Notes: generated by a model not told the origin, from the letters alone. Shown: positions 16,528 to 27,409, counted from the stretch's first letter. The stretch is 64,000 bases of DNA from Treponema sp. (GCA_016286365.1 JAEESN010000015.1:1-64000); one strand, 5' to 3'. Numbers and translations are program-made.

Positions 16528-19500
16528 ATGGGACTACTTAAAGACGCTTTAAAATCGCTATTTTCTCACAAAAAGGCCATTGTTTTTTCTTTGGTTATAG
16601 GCCTTGCTGTTTCTTTGTTTGCTGATAATTACAGATGGGTAGGCGGAACAGATAACTTATGGGAAACCCTTGATAACTGGGAAGTATATGATGAGACAAT
16701 CCCGGACTGGGTAGCTGCTACTGCTTTACCAGGCGAAAGTGATGAGGTTGATTTACAGACAAACACTGTAGAGACCTTACTTGCAGCTGTTTCTGTTTCT
16801 AAAATTACTGGATCTACGGGTTCAAGTCTTACTTTTAACGGAACAGGGGATCAAAGCCTTACCTTAGCAGCAGATTCTACAATTCCATCTTTAATTTTTA
16901 GTGGAACAGGGGATCAAAGTATTGTTACGGCAGGAGATTTAACTGTCGGAACATTAAATCTTTCAAAAAGCAGTGGCGGAGGTTTTTCTACTTCGGGAGC
17001 CGGAAAAATAACTGTAAGCACAGGCTTTTATATTGAGCTTGATTCTGCAGAATCTGTAGTGCTTGGTAATGAATTTGATATTACGGGCTTTAATCTGGTT
17101 CAGGCAAAATCAACTGTGCTTAATAAAAATGTTGTGGTTGCAGCAGATGCAATTGCAGATACATCAACTTCCGGTAATCTTGAATTTAACGCAGGCGGAA
17201 CTGTAAACGCAACTCAGATTTTAGTAAGCGGAAATATAATTATTAGTGGTACAGAGGCTGTTAGTTTTCCAAATGGAGTGCAGCTTGATTCCCCGGTTCA
17301 GATTAAAGATACAGCAAGTATAGAAACAACAGATTTTACCGTAAACAGCACATTGAGCCTTGCAGCGGCAGGAACTTCTGTTACAGCAACAGGCGATGTT
17401 TTAGTAAATTCAACAGGAACTGTTACAAATAAAGGAACCTTGAGCGCAGATGGGGCAATTACCAATAAGGGAAGTCTTTCTTTGACTGCCGGGGCTTCTT
17501 TAACAACAGCTGATGTTTTTCTTAATGATTCAACAGGAACTTTTACAAATAAAGGAACCTTGAGTGCAGACGGGACAATTACAAATAGTGCCGGAACTAT
17601 TACAAACTCTACAGGCGGTACAATTTCTACAGATTCTGATTTTTTAAATGATGCCGGAACTTTAACAAATACAGGAACTACAACTGTTGGCGGACTATTT
17701 GATAATACGGATGGTTCTTTAACAAATAACGGAACTTTAACTGTTACAAATCTTTTTGATAATCACTCAGGAACTTTAATAAACCCTGGAACCTTGAGCA
17801 TTGGAACTAAATACAGCAGTAACGGTGGTACATTACAGAATTCAGGCTCTTTAACAACAACAGACGATTTTGAAAATTCTTATGGTTCCACTACAAATAC
17901 AGGAACAATCACTGTAGGCGGTAATTTTGATAATACAAGTTCAGGTAGTCTTGCAAATAGCAACCTCCTGTATGTTGCCGGTGACTTTGATGATACAGAC
18001 GGAACTGTAACAGGAACCGGTTCAATTATTTTTAACGGAACTAGTCAAAGCTTTACTCCAAATACAGGCACAACTTATGCAAAAATTACGAGCTCATCAT
18101 CTTCAAAGCTCAGTGTTTTAGATAATCTTACAGTAACATCTTTAACTCATAGTGCGGGTGATATTGAATTTGCCGGAAAGTTAAATTTAGGTAACGATGT
18201 TACATTTACAAACGATGTTATTCTTAATAAGGATTTAACTTCGTCTGCTAAGGTTTCGTTTGAGAGTGTGACTGTAAACGATTCTTTAAAAATCAGCGGC
18301 ACTCAAATCAGTGTAGATTCAAGCGGTTCAATAACAGGCTCCAGTGCAGGAAAAAATCTTACTCTTGCGGCTTCGAGCGGAACCTTTAATATAGCAGAAA
18401 TCGGTTCTTCTACAACTAAGTTTGGAACTGTAACCCTTGATTCTGGTTCAAGTAATCTTACTGTAACTTCGGGGAATGTCCATTCTGATAATCTTGTTTT
18501 AAAGACAAGCGGAAATATTACTGCTACCGGCCTTTCTTATGATGGTGAACTTGCTCTTGAAACAAGCGGCATTGTAAATTTAAACGGCGGAACAGGTGGA
18601 TTAAGCGTTGGAAAATTAACCTTTACAACAACCCCTTCTTCAATAAAAACTTCCGGAATCATTACTGTTTCAGATACTTCTGGAATTTCTTTCCCTACGG
18701 CAATTACACTTTCCGGGGATACTGTTTTAGACGCAAGCGGAACCGGGGCCCCTGTAGATTTAACAAACGGTGCAAGCGGTTCATATTCTCTTGAAGTAAA
18801 GCATAAGGGTGTATTAACTCTTGGAGATTCAACTTCTGCAACAGACACAGAAAATCCTGATATAAGTGTTTCTTCATTTATTCAAAATGGAAATGCAAAT
18901 GTAAGTATTGCAGGCGACATTAATGCTTCGAATACAATCAGTTTTAATACAACAGCATTAAATCTTACAGGAGACGTAAAGCTTTCCGGTTCATCTGTTA
19001 CCTTGAGCTCTGCGGTTACTGTTGCTTCATCATCATCCTATGCTCTTACTGTGGATGGAACTCTTATTGCTTCTGCCGCTGTTACTGCAAACGCAGATGT
19101 TTATGCTTTGAATAGTGTTACTGCAAATGCAGGCTGGGGTGGATCAAAGAGTTTGATTTTTAATGGAAGTGGAAACCAGAGTCTTGTTGCACCAGATGAT
19201 ATTACTATGGCAAAGATTTTGGTTCAAAAAACATCCGGAAACTTTAGTACTACAGGAAGCGGGGAGCTTACCTTTACTTCTTTTGAGTCTGATTCGGCAC
19301 AGACTTCCACTATAACCTTTAATAATGAATCAACCTTTGCATCTCTTAAATTGACTAAGGAAAAGGGTGTTGTATTTAATAAAGCAGTTACAATCACTTC
19401 TCTTGATATTAATGACTCTACCAGCGGAACAATTGATTTTAATGGCGGTGGAACTGTTGATGAGAATGTAATCAAGGCTGAAGGAAAGGTTACTGTTAGC

Positions 19501-22500
19501 GGGGCAACAGCTCTTACATTCACAAACGGATTAACAGCACAATCACCATTTGAAGTAAGCGGTGAACTTGATACAACTGTTCTTAATGTGGACGGCACAA
19601 CTTATACAAACTCAGGTACTACAGTTTTAAGCTCAGATCTTGTTTCTACAGGAACTATTACAAATACAGGCTTAATTAAGATTGCCGGTAATTTTAATGA
19701 TTCAACAGGAACTTATTCGGGTAATGGAACTCTGCACTTTAACGGAGCAACTCAAATCTTTACTCCTAATGCTTCTACAACTTATACAAACCTTAAGGCA
19801 GATTCCTCTTCAAAGCTCACTGTAAATAATAATGCAAAAATTGCAAACCTTAATCATGTAAAAGGAAATATTGAATTTACAAAACCATTTATTCTTACAA
19901 CAGCTTACTCAGGAACATCAAATACCGGAACTCTAACCTTTGATGATACAGTTACAACCTCATGCGCAGCTGCCTTTGTAAATACAGGCCTTACAACCTT
20001 TGAAGGAGCAGCAACCTTTGGCGGAAATGTCTCTTTTGCAGGCGACGTAAAGCTTTCTGAAGATTTAACTTCTTCGGGAACAATCGGCTTCCAGAATCTT
20101 GAGGTGACCAGTGATACTGAAATTTCTGGTACTCAGATTACTGCTGCTTCTGGAAAAACAATAAGTACTACTGCAACAAGCGGAACTGTTAATCTTACTC
20201 TCAAGGCTTCGGGTGGAACAATCAGCGCAGGAAAGATTGGAACTTCTTCTAATAAATTTAATATTGTAGAGCTTGATACAGGTTCTCACGACATAGATTT
20301 TACTTCGGAAACGATTTACGCAAATCAGATTAAGTTTACTTCCAGCGGAAACGTTACTGTAACAGGAATCAATTATGATGGAGATTTGATTTTTAATACT
20401 TCCGGAAAAGTTTCCATAAATGGTGGAACAGGCGGATTTAAAGTTAAAAACATTGTTTTACAGACAACTCCTTCATCATTTGAACTTTCGGGCAATATCG
20501 AAATAACAGGAACAGGTGGTATAAGCTTCCCTAAAGCAGTTGTTCTTACCGGAAATACAGTTCTTACAGCGTCCGGAACAAATGCTCCTGTAACATTCAG
20601 CAGTGGAATAAGCGGTGCATATACTCTTGTTGTAAATAATGCAGGTCTTTTAACAATTGATGATAAAACTTCTCTTACAGATACTTCTAATGCAGATGTA
20701 AATATTACGTCGTTTACTCAAAGTGGGGCAGGTGCAGTAAGCATTGCCGGTGATATAACATGTTCAAGCTCAATTAAGTTTGAAACTACATCTTTTACCC
20801 TTACGGGAAATGTTTTGTTATACGGAAGTGCTGTCATATTAACTAAAGCTATAACACTTTCTTCTTCATCATCTTATGAATTATCTGTTTCGGGAAAATT
20901 ACAGGCCTATGAAGCTGTAACTGCAAATGTAAATGTTAATGCCTTGAACGATGTTGTCTCTAACGGAAACTGGGCTGGATCCAAGAGCCTTATTTTTGCA
21001 GGAAGCAATAATCAGATTTTTAATCCTCAAACAGGAACAACTTATTCTTCTGTTTATATAATTAAAACTGACGGGACATTTACATGCGCAAGGGCAAATG
21101 CTGATAACGGAACTACTGCAGTAACCTTTGCAGATATAAACATAGACAGCGCAAGTCCTACAATCACATTTGGATTTGATAAGGGACTTAAGATAACAGG
21201 TACAATAGATATTGATGACAGTAAGGCAGTAGTATTTAATAATACCGTCACAATCGCAACAATGACAGCCGATAAGAGTGATTCACTTACATTCAATGGC
21301 CCTACGACAATCACAACAGTCAGTGTTGATAATAATGGCAGCACAACCTTTAATGGTACGGCAACTATTGCGACTATCAGCATAGATAACAACGGCACAA
21401 CGACATTCAACGATACTGCAACCATCACGACATTCAATGTTGATAAAAATACGAGCACAACGTTCAACGGAACAACAACAATTACAAATATTTCCGACAC
21501 GACTGACTCAGGAACCTTTACGTTTAATAATGGCGTTACATTCTCGAATAACGTTACATTGAATACAACTAAACTTGTAACTTTTAAAGAAACATCCAAC
21601 ATTGGAGCTGCCAGCTCAAGAAAGAATTTTACCCACACAGGCGGAGTCACAAACATAAACGGCACCTTCAATGCAAACGATGTAAGCCTTGGAGCAATGA
21701 CTTCTACACAGGAGCTGACTATAAATGCGGATGATATCAGCGTAAATGGAACTACAACTACTGCTGCAAAATTCACTGTGAATGCAACAACGCTTACTTT
21801 CTTTGGAACTATTACGACCGCGGAAATTGTAGAGCTTAATTGTAATACTGTAATAAGCGGTAATATTACCTGGACAAACAGCAACTATATAAAGACAGCA
21901 ACAGGCAAATCTATAAGCTGTACGGGTAACTTTACTCAAGGAACAGGAACTGGAACCAACAATAAAAGCTTTATGCTTGGCGGAAGTTTTACAGCCTCAG
22001 GTTCTGCCACTTTTACCTCTGATGTTTTCTATTATGGAAATACAACTTCTTCTTTTGGTTCTACAGGAACGGGAAGTTTTACTTTAGCTGGTAACTTCCT
22101 TGTAGGATTGAATGGAAGTGGAGCAATAAATGTAATTTCTAATGTTTCTGCAAAAAATTATGTTTGTCTTGCAGGAACTGTAAATCTAAGTGCGGGAAAA
22201 TTCCTTTCTTCTACAACTGGTGATGTAGTCATCGTCGGAGCTAATGCAATCTTTGAAGATTCAACTGTAACAAACTCAATTTATGAATATGATTACACTG
22301 GATCAAGAGGTAGTTCTGCTACTTCGCCAAGTACACCTCAGTACACAATGGATACCACTTTCCCGGATGGAACGAACGGCGGAATGTTTTCAACTGGATT
22401 TGCCGGAAAGATGACCTTTGGCTCTGGTGCAGTTTTACATGCCGGACAGAACTTCTATGCAAATGGAACAACTCTCACAGGTAGTGCAACCTGGTATATC

Positions 22501-25500
22501 GATATAAAAAAGACAAGCGATTCAGAAAGTGCATTTGCTGAATGTTATGATACTAGTGTAACTAATTGTACAGTGCGAAAGCATGCTGGTAATGCTTTTA
22601 CAGCGGGGGCTGAATCTGAAGATACTCAGATGATGTGGGATAGTATTGGAAATGATCCGAATGAATATCCTTGCCCTACTTACACTTTGACCAATTGCAA
22701 GAATTTCGATAATACAGTTTTCGAGATAAAAAATGCATATACAGTGCGTGATAATGTTATTCGTGTAGAATTCAGTCATCCGGTAAGAAATTATAATGGA
22801 GAATTAAATGGGAAGAAGAATGGAAGTTCAACTGTAACAACTACTTTGAATAGATTATCTAATATAAAATTTAAGGCAAATAATGGAAGTGATACAGCTT
22901 TTTCAGAAGTTTATCTTGATGAAGAATGTACAACTCCACTTACGGGAGATTTAACTCAGAGTGAAGGTACAGGTGCAAATACAGTTTATTACTGTTACAT
23001 AAAAGCTCCTTCTACATGGGCAACAGATGCAACAGGAGCTTCTCCCGGAGTATCCGGCAGTACAGATCGTTACGGTAATGTAAGAAATACAGCTATTCCT
23101 TATATTCAGATTCCTCGTGCAACAAATACATTAAAATTTGTAGTAACAGATATTTATGGTAAACGTCTTAGAAACTATAAAAATTATACAGCCGTTCAGG
23201 ATAAGACAGCTCCGGCTCTTGTTGCTGTAAGTACCGGCCAGGAAAACCACGAAGATGAGGCCGCAAATCAGTGGAGTTATGATGGACATAACTATATAGA
23301 ATTCCGTTATTCTGAAGAGGTTAATTTTAATAAGACTGATGGAACTTCTATAACAAATCTTACAATCTCAAATGTTAATACAACGGATCCTTCCAATTCT
23401 AAATGGCAGAATATTCTTGTAAGCCAGAATCTTGGTGGAATTACACAGACAATGACGAGTGATTATGAAGCAGGCGTTTCTGTCGAAGGTATTACATTTA
23501 AAGGTCTTGGAAAAACTGCTGCAGGATATATTTCTACAGGAAAGAATGGAACAAGAACAACTCCATCAGCTAATCAGGTAAACTCACTTTACAGAAAAGA
23601 TAATTTTTCTGTCCGCATAAGTATTGCAGGTTATACAGATGGAACTGTAACTGGCGGCTTTAGAAAATGGGTTGGATATATTGAAAGTGCAAAGATTCCT
23701 TCGGGACAGATTACTCAGGAATATACAGATACCGAGGCTCTTACAGGGCATACCGGCGAAAATATCTATATTAATAAATGTGTAATAGATAAAAATGGTA
23801 ATTACCTTAAGATTTATAATACGAATATTGATAAGACGGGAACAGGTGGAACCCCTGCAAATGTTAATAAAGTAGTAACTGTTACAAACGGCAGATGGGA
23901 TTTAAGCTCTCCGGAATTTGCTAAGGTTCATAAGATGAATCAGACTAATCCGGAAACTTATTTCGAAGCAGTAGGTATGGGTGCAGGTACCGTATTGGAT
24001 CGTGTAGAAATTCACCTTACAGATAACACCGGCGGAGACAACTTTACAGACGGAAGCCCTATAGGAAACTGGATCACTTCTTTTGGATGGAGTACTGATT
24101 ATGGTGCAAGCCTTGCAAGTTCTAATACCTATTGTGCTGATATTTTTGGTGGTTCAAGACCTTATGCCGGTGGCACTTCGTATACAAAGGGAGGTATCAG
24201 ATACTGTACGATTTTAAATCAGCAGACTAACTTCCAGTATTGTGTTGGTACCGGTGCCGGTATGGTTCCTACAACTCAGTTCAGTAATATTCTGCCGGGT
24301 GGTACAGCTCCAATCTTTATTGGTGCTTCTGCTACTCGTCGTGATGTTCCGACAACAAAAGATAATACATATATTCAGTTCTATCTTGCATCAAGTGATA
24401 ATAACCTTGCTTATGATACAACCTTTACAATTACTTATGATGCTGCTAACTCATATATTACAGACCTTGCAGGTAACCGTCTTCGTTCCATCTCTCTTTC
24501 CGTAACAAACATGGAATCTATAGACAGAACCCCTCCGACATTTGACCTTGTAATTGCACCTGTCGGCAGTGATGAAATTTACATTCAGTTTGTAAAGCAG
24601 CTTACAAAGCAGATAGTTTACCAGGCAAATACTGCTGAAAATGCAGGCTATATCAGTAATACTTTCGAAGAGATTATTCCATATTGTTTTGAAATAGGTA
24701 AGATTAATCCAACTACACATGAGTTTGAATCTTCGGGAACAACTCTGCAGATTGACCGTTCAAGCCCTGCGTCAATAATTGATTCTCATTCGAATACTTC
24801 ATTTACTGCAGTAAGACTTAAGCTTAACAGAACGATTACACTCGATGACGTTGAACATCTTTACATACGTGTTACCTCTGCAAAAGATTATCCGGGAGGT
24901 GCATATGAAGAAAGATCCAAAGATCCGTTCACTTCGATTGCAAACAGCTATGTAACCTTTATACAGGACAGTATCGGTAACTACATGCAGATGTACTCGG
25001 CTCACTGTCTTTCTGACTTTGCCGTAAATGTTGTATTCCCTTCTTATGCTTATGACCCTGACTTTGTAAATGAAAATGGAGATCTTATACAAGATGGACT
25101 TTATAAAGAGGGAAGCTATGCGGTTCACGAATGGGGACAGAATCAGGGTAACTACGGAACACTCAAGGCAAAAGACCCTGTAATCCTTCTTGCAGATGTA
25201 ACTGATGGAACTCCGGCCGGAGAAGCGGCAAATGTTCTTTATGAAACACCTGGTACACCTTTGAAGCTTAAGATGTATATTTCTTCTTCTCCAACACCAA
25301 TGTCTCAGTCTACTCAGTATAATATTGACCTTTCAAAGTCTTTAAGAGTCTGGGTTCCTGGAACCATTCCTTTATATGGTCTTTCCGGAGTTACAAACTC
25401 TAATACTGATACTTTATATGGCGTATGGGATACAACAGAAGGTGGAATTACCTTTACAATTCCGGAACCGTTGTATTCATCGTGGTCGTCGGGAAATCAG

Positions 25501-25989
25501 ATTACTTTCCTCTTTGGACTGGAAGATAATTCCGGAACTCCATTAACAATTTTCCATACTCCGGTCTTAAATGTTTCGAGCGGTACGTTTACTTACAGCG
25601 AAATTAATCCTGCTCCTTTGTATGCATTAAGATTGAGTAATCCTGATGACATCACTTCTATAGACCTCTGGTCATTCCGTGTTAAGGATATAACTCCTCA
25701 GCGCGGCGGCATCACTATCATGAACAATGTTATAGATCCGACCGTCGGCGAAAAGATGGTGCTTAATGTTAATATGAAGAGTGAAGGGGATTTGAGTATT
25801 ATCGTTATGACTCTGGATGGTAACGTTGTTACTTATCTGAACCGTGGAAGCCTTAGCGCCGGGGAATATTATTTTACCTGGGATGGAAAGAACAAAAAAG
25901 GCGACATCGTTGCAAGAGGAATCTACTTTATAAGAATTATTGGAAATGGAGTTGACGAAACACGTAAGGTGATGATTATAAAAGAGTAA
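16528..25989 (+). CDS. Giant exported repeat protein with C-terminal FlgD-like Ig domain
   Basis: A single 3153-residue frame. A basic start and hydrophobic stretch form a signal peptide cut near residue 32 (SLFA). It opens with YRWVGGTDNLWETLDNW, a start common in autotransporter-like or passenger beta-helix proteins. About residues 90-2000 are Thr/Ser/Gly/Asn-rich repeats of the kind that fold as a beta-helix, with a large internal duplication. Residues about 2050-3000 look like beta-sandwich modules (TAPALVAVSTG, DRTPPTFDLVIAP). The last 100 residues are a FlgD-type Ig domain (GDIVARGIYFIRIIGNG) ending KVMIIKE. Likely a surface or secreted adhesin. No barrel is present, so the export route is unclear. 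GGAG precedes the ATG. Confidence 0.85.
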   Translation: MGLLKDALKSLFSHKKAIVFSLVIGLAVSLFADNYRWVGGTDNLWETLDNWEVYDETIPDWVAATALPGESDEVDLQTNTVETLLAAVSVSKITGSTGSSLTFNGTGDQSLTLAADSTIPSLIFSGTGDQSIVTAGDLTVGTLNLSKSSGGGFSTSGAGKITVSTGFYIELDSAESVVLGNEFDITGFNLVQAKSTVLNKNVVVAADAIADTSTSGNLEFNAGGTVNATQILVSGNIIISGTEAVSFPNGVQLDSPVQIKDTASIETTDFTVNSTLSLAAAGTSVTATGDVLVNSTGTVTNKGTLSADGAITNKGSLSLTAGASLTTADVFLNDSTGTFTNKGTLSADGTITNSAGTITNSTGGTISTDSDFLNDAGTLTNTGTTTVGGLFDNTDGSLTNNGTLTVTNLFDNHSGTLINPGTLSIGTKYSSNGGTLQNSGSLTTTDDFENSYGSTTNTGTITVGGNFDNTSSGSLANSNLLYVAGDFDDTDGTVTGTGSIIFNGTSQSFTPNTGTTYAKITSSSSSKLSVLDNLTVTSLTHSAGDIEFAGKLNLGNDVTFTNDVILNKDLTSSAKVSFESVTVNDSLKISGTQISVDSSGSITGSSAGKNLTLAASSGTFNIAEIGSSTTKFGTVTLDSGSSNLTVTSGNVHSDNLVLKTSGNITATGLSYDGELALETSGIVNLNGGTGGLSVGKLTFTTTPSSIKTSGIITVSDTSGISFPTAITLSGDTVLDASGTGAPVDLTNGASGSYSLEVKHKGVLTLGDSTSATDTENPDISVSSFIQNGNANVSIAGDINASNTISFNTTALNLTGDVKLSGSSVTLSSAVTVASSSSYALTVDGTLIASAAVTANADVYALNSVTANAGWGGSKSLIFNGSGNQSLVAPDDITMAKILVQKTSGNFSTTGSGELTFTSFESDSAQTSTITFNNESTFASLKLTKEKGVVFNKAVTITSLDINDSTSGTIDFNGGGTVDENVIKAEGKVTVSGATALTFTNGLTAQSPFEVSGELDTTVLNVDGTTYTNSGTTVLSSDLVSTGTITNTGLIKIAGNFNDSTGTYSGNGTLHFNGATQIFTPNASTTYTNLKADSSSKLTVNNNAKIANLNHVKGNIEFTKPFILTTAYSGTSNTGTLTFDDTVTTSCAAAFVNTGLTTFEGAATFGGNVSFAGDVKLSEDLTSSGTIGFQNLEVTSDTEISGTQITAASGKTISTTATSGTVNLTLKASGGTISAGKIGTSSNKFNIVELDTGSHDIDFTSETIYANQIKFTSSGNVTVTGINYDGDLIFNTSGKVSINGGTGGFKVKNIVLQTTPSSFELSGNIEITGTGGISFPKAVVLTGNTVLTASGTNAPVTFSSGISGAYTLVVNNAGLLTIDDKTSLTDTSNADVNITSFTQSGAGAVSIAGDITCSSSIKFETTSFTLTGNVLLYGSAVILTKAITLSSSSSYELSVSGKLQAYEAVTANVNVNALNDVVSNGNWAGSKSLIFAGSNNQIFNPQTGTTYSSVYIIKTDGTFTCARANADNGTTAVTFADINIDSASPTITFGFDKGLKITGTIDIDDSKAVVFNNTVTIATMTADKSDSLTFNGPTTITTVSVDNNGSTTFNGTATIATISIDNNGTTTFNDTATITTFNVDKNTSTTFNGTTTITNISDTTDSGTFTFNNGVTFSNNVTLNTTKLVTFKETSNIGAASSRKNFTHTGGVTNINGTFNANDVSLGAMTSTQELTINADDISVNGTTTTAAKFTVNATTLTFFGTITTAEIVELNCNTVISGNITWTNSNYIKTATGKSISCTGNFTQGTGTGTNNKSFMLGGSFTASGSATFTSDVFYYGNTTSSFGSTGTGSFTLAGNFLVGLNGSGAINVISNVSAKNYVCLAGTVNLSAGKFLSSTTGDVVIVGANAIFEDSTVTNSIYEYDYTGSRGSSATSPSTPQYTMDTTFPDGTNGGMFSTGFAGKMTFGSGAVLHAGQNFYANGTTLTGSATWYIDIKKTSDSESAFAECYDTSVTNCTVRKHAGNAFTAGAESEDTQMMWDSIGNDPNEYPCPTYTLTNCKNFDNTVFEIKNAYTVRDNVIRVEFSHPVRNYNGELNGKKNGSSTVTTTLNRLSNIKFKANNGSDTAFSEVYLDEECTTPLTGDLTQSEGTGANTVYYCYIKAPSTWATDATGASPGVSGSTDRYGNVRNTAIPYIQIPRATNTLKFVVTDIYGKRLRNYKNYTAVQDKTAPALVAVSTGQENHEDEAANQWSYDGHNYIEFRYSEEVNFNKTDGTSITNLTISNVNTTDPSNSKWQNILVSQNLGGITQTMTSDYEAGVSVEGITFKGLGKTAAGYISTGKNGTRTTPSANQVNSLYRKDNFSVRISIAGYTDGTVTGGFRKWVGYIESAKIPSGQITQEYTDTEALTGHTGENIYINKCVIDKNGNYLKIYNTNIDKTGTGGTPANVNKVVTVTNGRWDLSSPEFAKVHKMNQTNPETYFEAVGMGAGTVLDRVEIHLTDNTGGDNFTDGSPIGNWITSFGWSTDYGASLASSNTYCADIFGGSRPYAGGTSYTKGGIRYCTILNQQTNFQYCVGTGAGMVPTTQFSNILPGGTAPIFIGASATRRDVPTTKDNTYIQFYLASSDNNLAYDTTFTITYDAANSYITDLAGNRLRSISLSVTNMESIDRTPPTFDLVIAPVGSDEIYIQFVKQLTKQIVYQANTAENAGYISNTFEEIIPYCFEIGKINPTTHEFESSGTTLQIDRSSPASIIDSHSNTSFTAVRLKLNRTITLDDVEHLYIRVTSAKDYPGGAYEERSKDPFTSIANSYVTFIQDSIGNYMQMYSAHCLSDFAVNVVFPSYAYDPDFVNENGDLIQDGLYKEGSYAVHEWGQNQGNYGTLKAKDPVILLADVTDGTPAGEAANVLYETPGTPLKLKMYISSSPTPMSQSTQYNIDLSKSLRVWVPGTIPLYGLSGVTNSNTDTLYGVWDTTEGGITFTIPEPLYSSWSSGNQITFLFGLEDNSGTPLTIFHTPVLNVSSGTFTYSEINPAPLYALRLSNPDDITSIDLWSFRVKDITPQRGGITIMNNVIDPTVGEKMVLNVNMKSEGDLSIIVMTLDGNVVTYLNRGSLSAGEYYFTWDGKNKKGDIVARGIYFIRIIGNGVDETRKVMIIKE
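18028..20990 (+). repeat. Internal duplication inside the giant protein gene
   Basis: The stretch encoding residues about 501-875 (18028-19150) is repeated, diverged, at residues about 1070-1488 (19737-20990). The same landmarks recur in order: FTPN-x-TTY, SSSKL, EDLTSS/KDLTSS, EISGTQI/KISGTQI, NGGTGG, TTPSS, GNTVL/GDTVL-ASGT, SSSSY and GSKSLIF. A third partial start (GSKSLIFAGSNNQIFNP) follows at 20979. The copies differ at many positions, so the duplication is old. Confidence 0.75.
21289..21516 (+). repeat. Four 57-nt tandem repeats in the giant protein gene
   Basis: Four consecutive 19-residue units start at 21289, 21346, 21403 and 21460. Each follows TFN-G/D-x-(T)ATI-x-T-x-x-(I)D-N/K-N-x-(S/T)T. 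One unit is one probable beta-helix turn; copy-number change would stay in frame. Confidence 0.8.
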
Positions 25990-26007
25990 TCACTTTATCT
26001 TGCGTGA

Positions 26008-26391
26008 ATGAATAAAATTCCATATACTGAAAAACCTATGAGCGAAGAAAACAGACAGGAAACAAGATATCAGGAGATTGGGCGTGTTGATGCGCCGGAA
26101 ATCTGTGCTTTAAATGGTGTCCTTGATGATATAAGCGATACCGGATGCAAAGTGCATTTTCCATGTCCTGTAGAAGTAAACCCTGATAACGAATATACAC
26201 TCAAGTTTACTCTTTCAAGACATTCAGAAGAACCTCCTCTCCAGCTCATCTGTAAACCTGTCTGGGTGAATAAGGAAGCGGGAAGTACACAGGTTGGATT
26301 TAAATATCTTTTTTCTCCTGATGATGCGCGCCTTCACGAAATAATCGATCATCTTGAAGAAATAGAAGATGATTCTCCCGAGATTATTTAA
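26008..26391 (+). CDS. PilZ domain protein, probable c-di-GMP receptor
   Basis: A 127-residue protein that is essentially one PilZ domain. The ligand motifs are an RQETR box near residue 16-20 (RxxxR) and DISDTGCKV near residue 42 ([D/N]xSxxG). PilZ proteins bind cyclic di-GMP and pass the signal to motility or envelope targets. ATG 26008 lacks a clear ribosome site; ATG 26038 (MSEENRQ) is an alternative and keeps the whole domain. It lies 18 bp after the giant surface-protein gene and 10 bp before the methyltransferase gene, so it may share their transcript. Confidence 0.85.
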   Translation: MNKIPYTEKPMSEENRQETRYQEIGRVDAPEICALNGVLDDISDTGCKVHFPCPVEVNPDNEYTLKFTLSRHSEEPPLQLICKPVWVNKEAGSTQVGFKYLFSPDDARLHEIIDHLEEIEDDSPEII

Positions 26392-26400
26392 GGGGTAAAA

Positions 26401-27366
26401 ATGGGAATTACAGTTACTCCTCTGAATGGTATTGCGTTCCTTCCTTTTACAGAACAGTCGGGCCTTTTTACATCAGAAATAAAAAACAGATTTCAGATTG
26501 ATTCAAAACCGGATAAAGTTTATGGCGAGCTTTTGTATTTTGATGATAAATCTTTATTCGAAGGAAAGACTCCTTACTGGGCAAGATGCATCATGTACGA
26601 GCCTTTTATCTTAAAGTTTGATTCAATTTCTGATGCAGTAAATCATTTAAAATCGATTCAGAGAAACTGGGCGCCTTATCAGTTTACCTGTTTCAGGCGG
26701 GCAGAACTCATTCAGAAAAAGCTTCCTTATATCAACCTTAAAGAAAGGCACTTTCCTTTTACAATTCCTCAGACTCCCATGGGTCTTTATACCCTGATTG
26801 ATGAACATACTTTAATCGCGAGTGCCACAACATCATCATTTTTACCTTCTGGCTTAGTGCGTTTTAAAGAAGACCACGAAAATCCTCCAAGCAGGGCATA
26901 TTTAAAAGTTCAGGAAAGCCTTACAATGCATAATCTTTTTTTTGGGACAGAGCTTCCACACGAAGGACAAAAATGCTTTGAAGCGGGTGCCTGCCCCGGA
27001 GGATGGACATGGGTTTTAGTAAATCTTGGTGCCGAAGTTTATGCCGTAGACCGCGCGGAGCTTTCTCCGGAACTGATGAAAAATCCTCTGGTAAAGTTTC
27101 AGGCCCACGATGCTTTTACTTTAAAGCCCGAAGAAATAGGCCCTGTAGACTGGGTTTTCTCCGATGTAATCTGCTATCCCGAACGTCTTTTAAAATGGAT
27201 TAACGAATGGATTCAAAGCGGTATGACAAAAAACATGATCTGTACAATAAAAATGCAGGGAGAAATCGACTGGCCGCTTATCAGTCAGTTTACACAAATC
27301 CCGAATTCAAAAGTCATCCATTTGAATTACAATAAACACGAATTGACCTGGCTCTGGAAGGCTTAA
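26401..27366 (+). CDS. FtsJ-type 2'-O-methyltransferase, RlmM-like
   Basis: A 321-residue methyltransferase. The SAM-binding motif I is FEAGACPGGWTWVLVNLG near residue 190, followed by VYAVDRAELS, the acidic WVFSDVICYP and the Lys in ICTIKMQGE. This Asp/Lys arrangement matches the RrmJ/RlmM class that methylates 2'-OH of 23S rRNA; RlmM modifies C2498 in E. coli. The N-terminal 170 residues are not obviously a complete THUMP domain, so the exact rRNA target is uncertain. GGGGTAAAAATG gives a short ribosome site. The related rlmE gene follows. Confidence 0.78.
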   Translation: MGITVTPLNGIAFLPFTEQSGLFTSEIKNRFQIDSKPDKVYGELLYFDDKSLFEGKTPYWARCIMYEPFILKFDSISDAVNHLKSIQRNWAPYQFTCFRRAELIQKKLPYINLKERHFPFTIPQTPMGLYTLIDEHTLIASATTSSFLPSGLVRFKEDHENPPSRAYLKVQESLTMHNLFFGTELPHEGQKCFEAGACPGGWTWVLVNLGAEVYAVDRAELSPELMKNPLVKFQAHDAFTLKPEEIGPVDWVFSDVICYPERLLKWINEWIQSGMTKNMICTIKMQGEIDWPLISQFTQIPNSKVIHLNYNKHELTWLWKA

Positions 27367-27409
27367 TAATTAATTAAATATTTACTTAAATTTTGCCGAT
27401 AATTAATGT

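Noticed and set aside
18537..22779. Several antisense frames of 74-276 residues inside the giant gene (for example 21054-21884)
   Set aside because: They lie opposite a continuous 3153-residue frame of low-complexity composition, have valine/serine-rich nonsense sequence and no ribosome sites. Frame shadow of Thr/Ser-rich codons.
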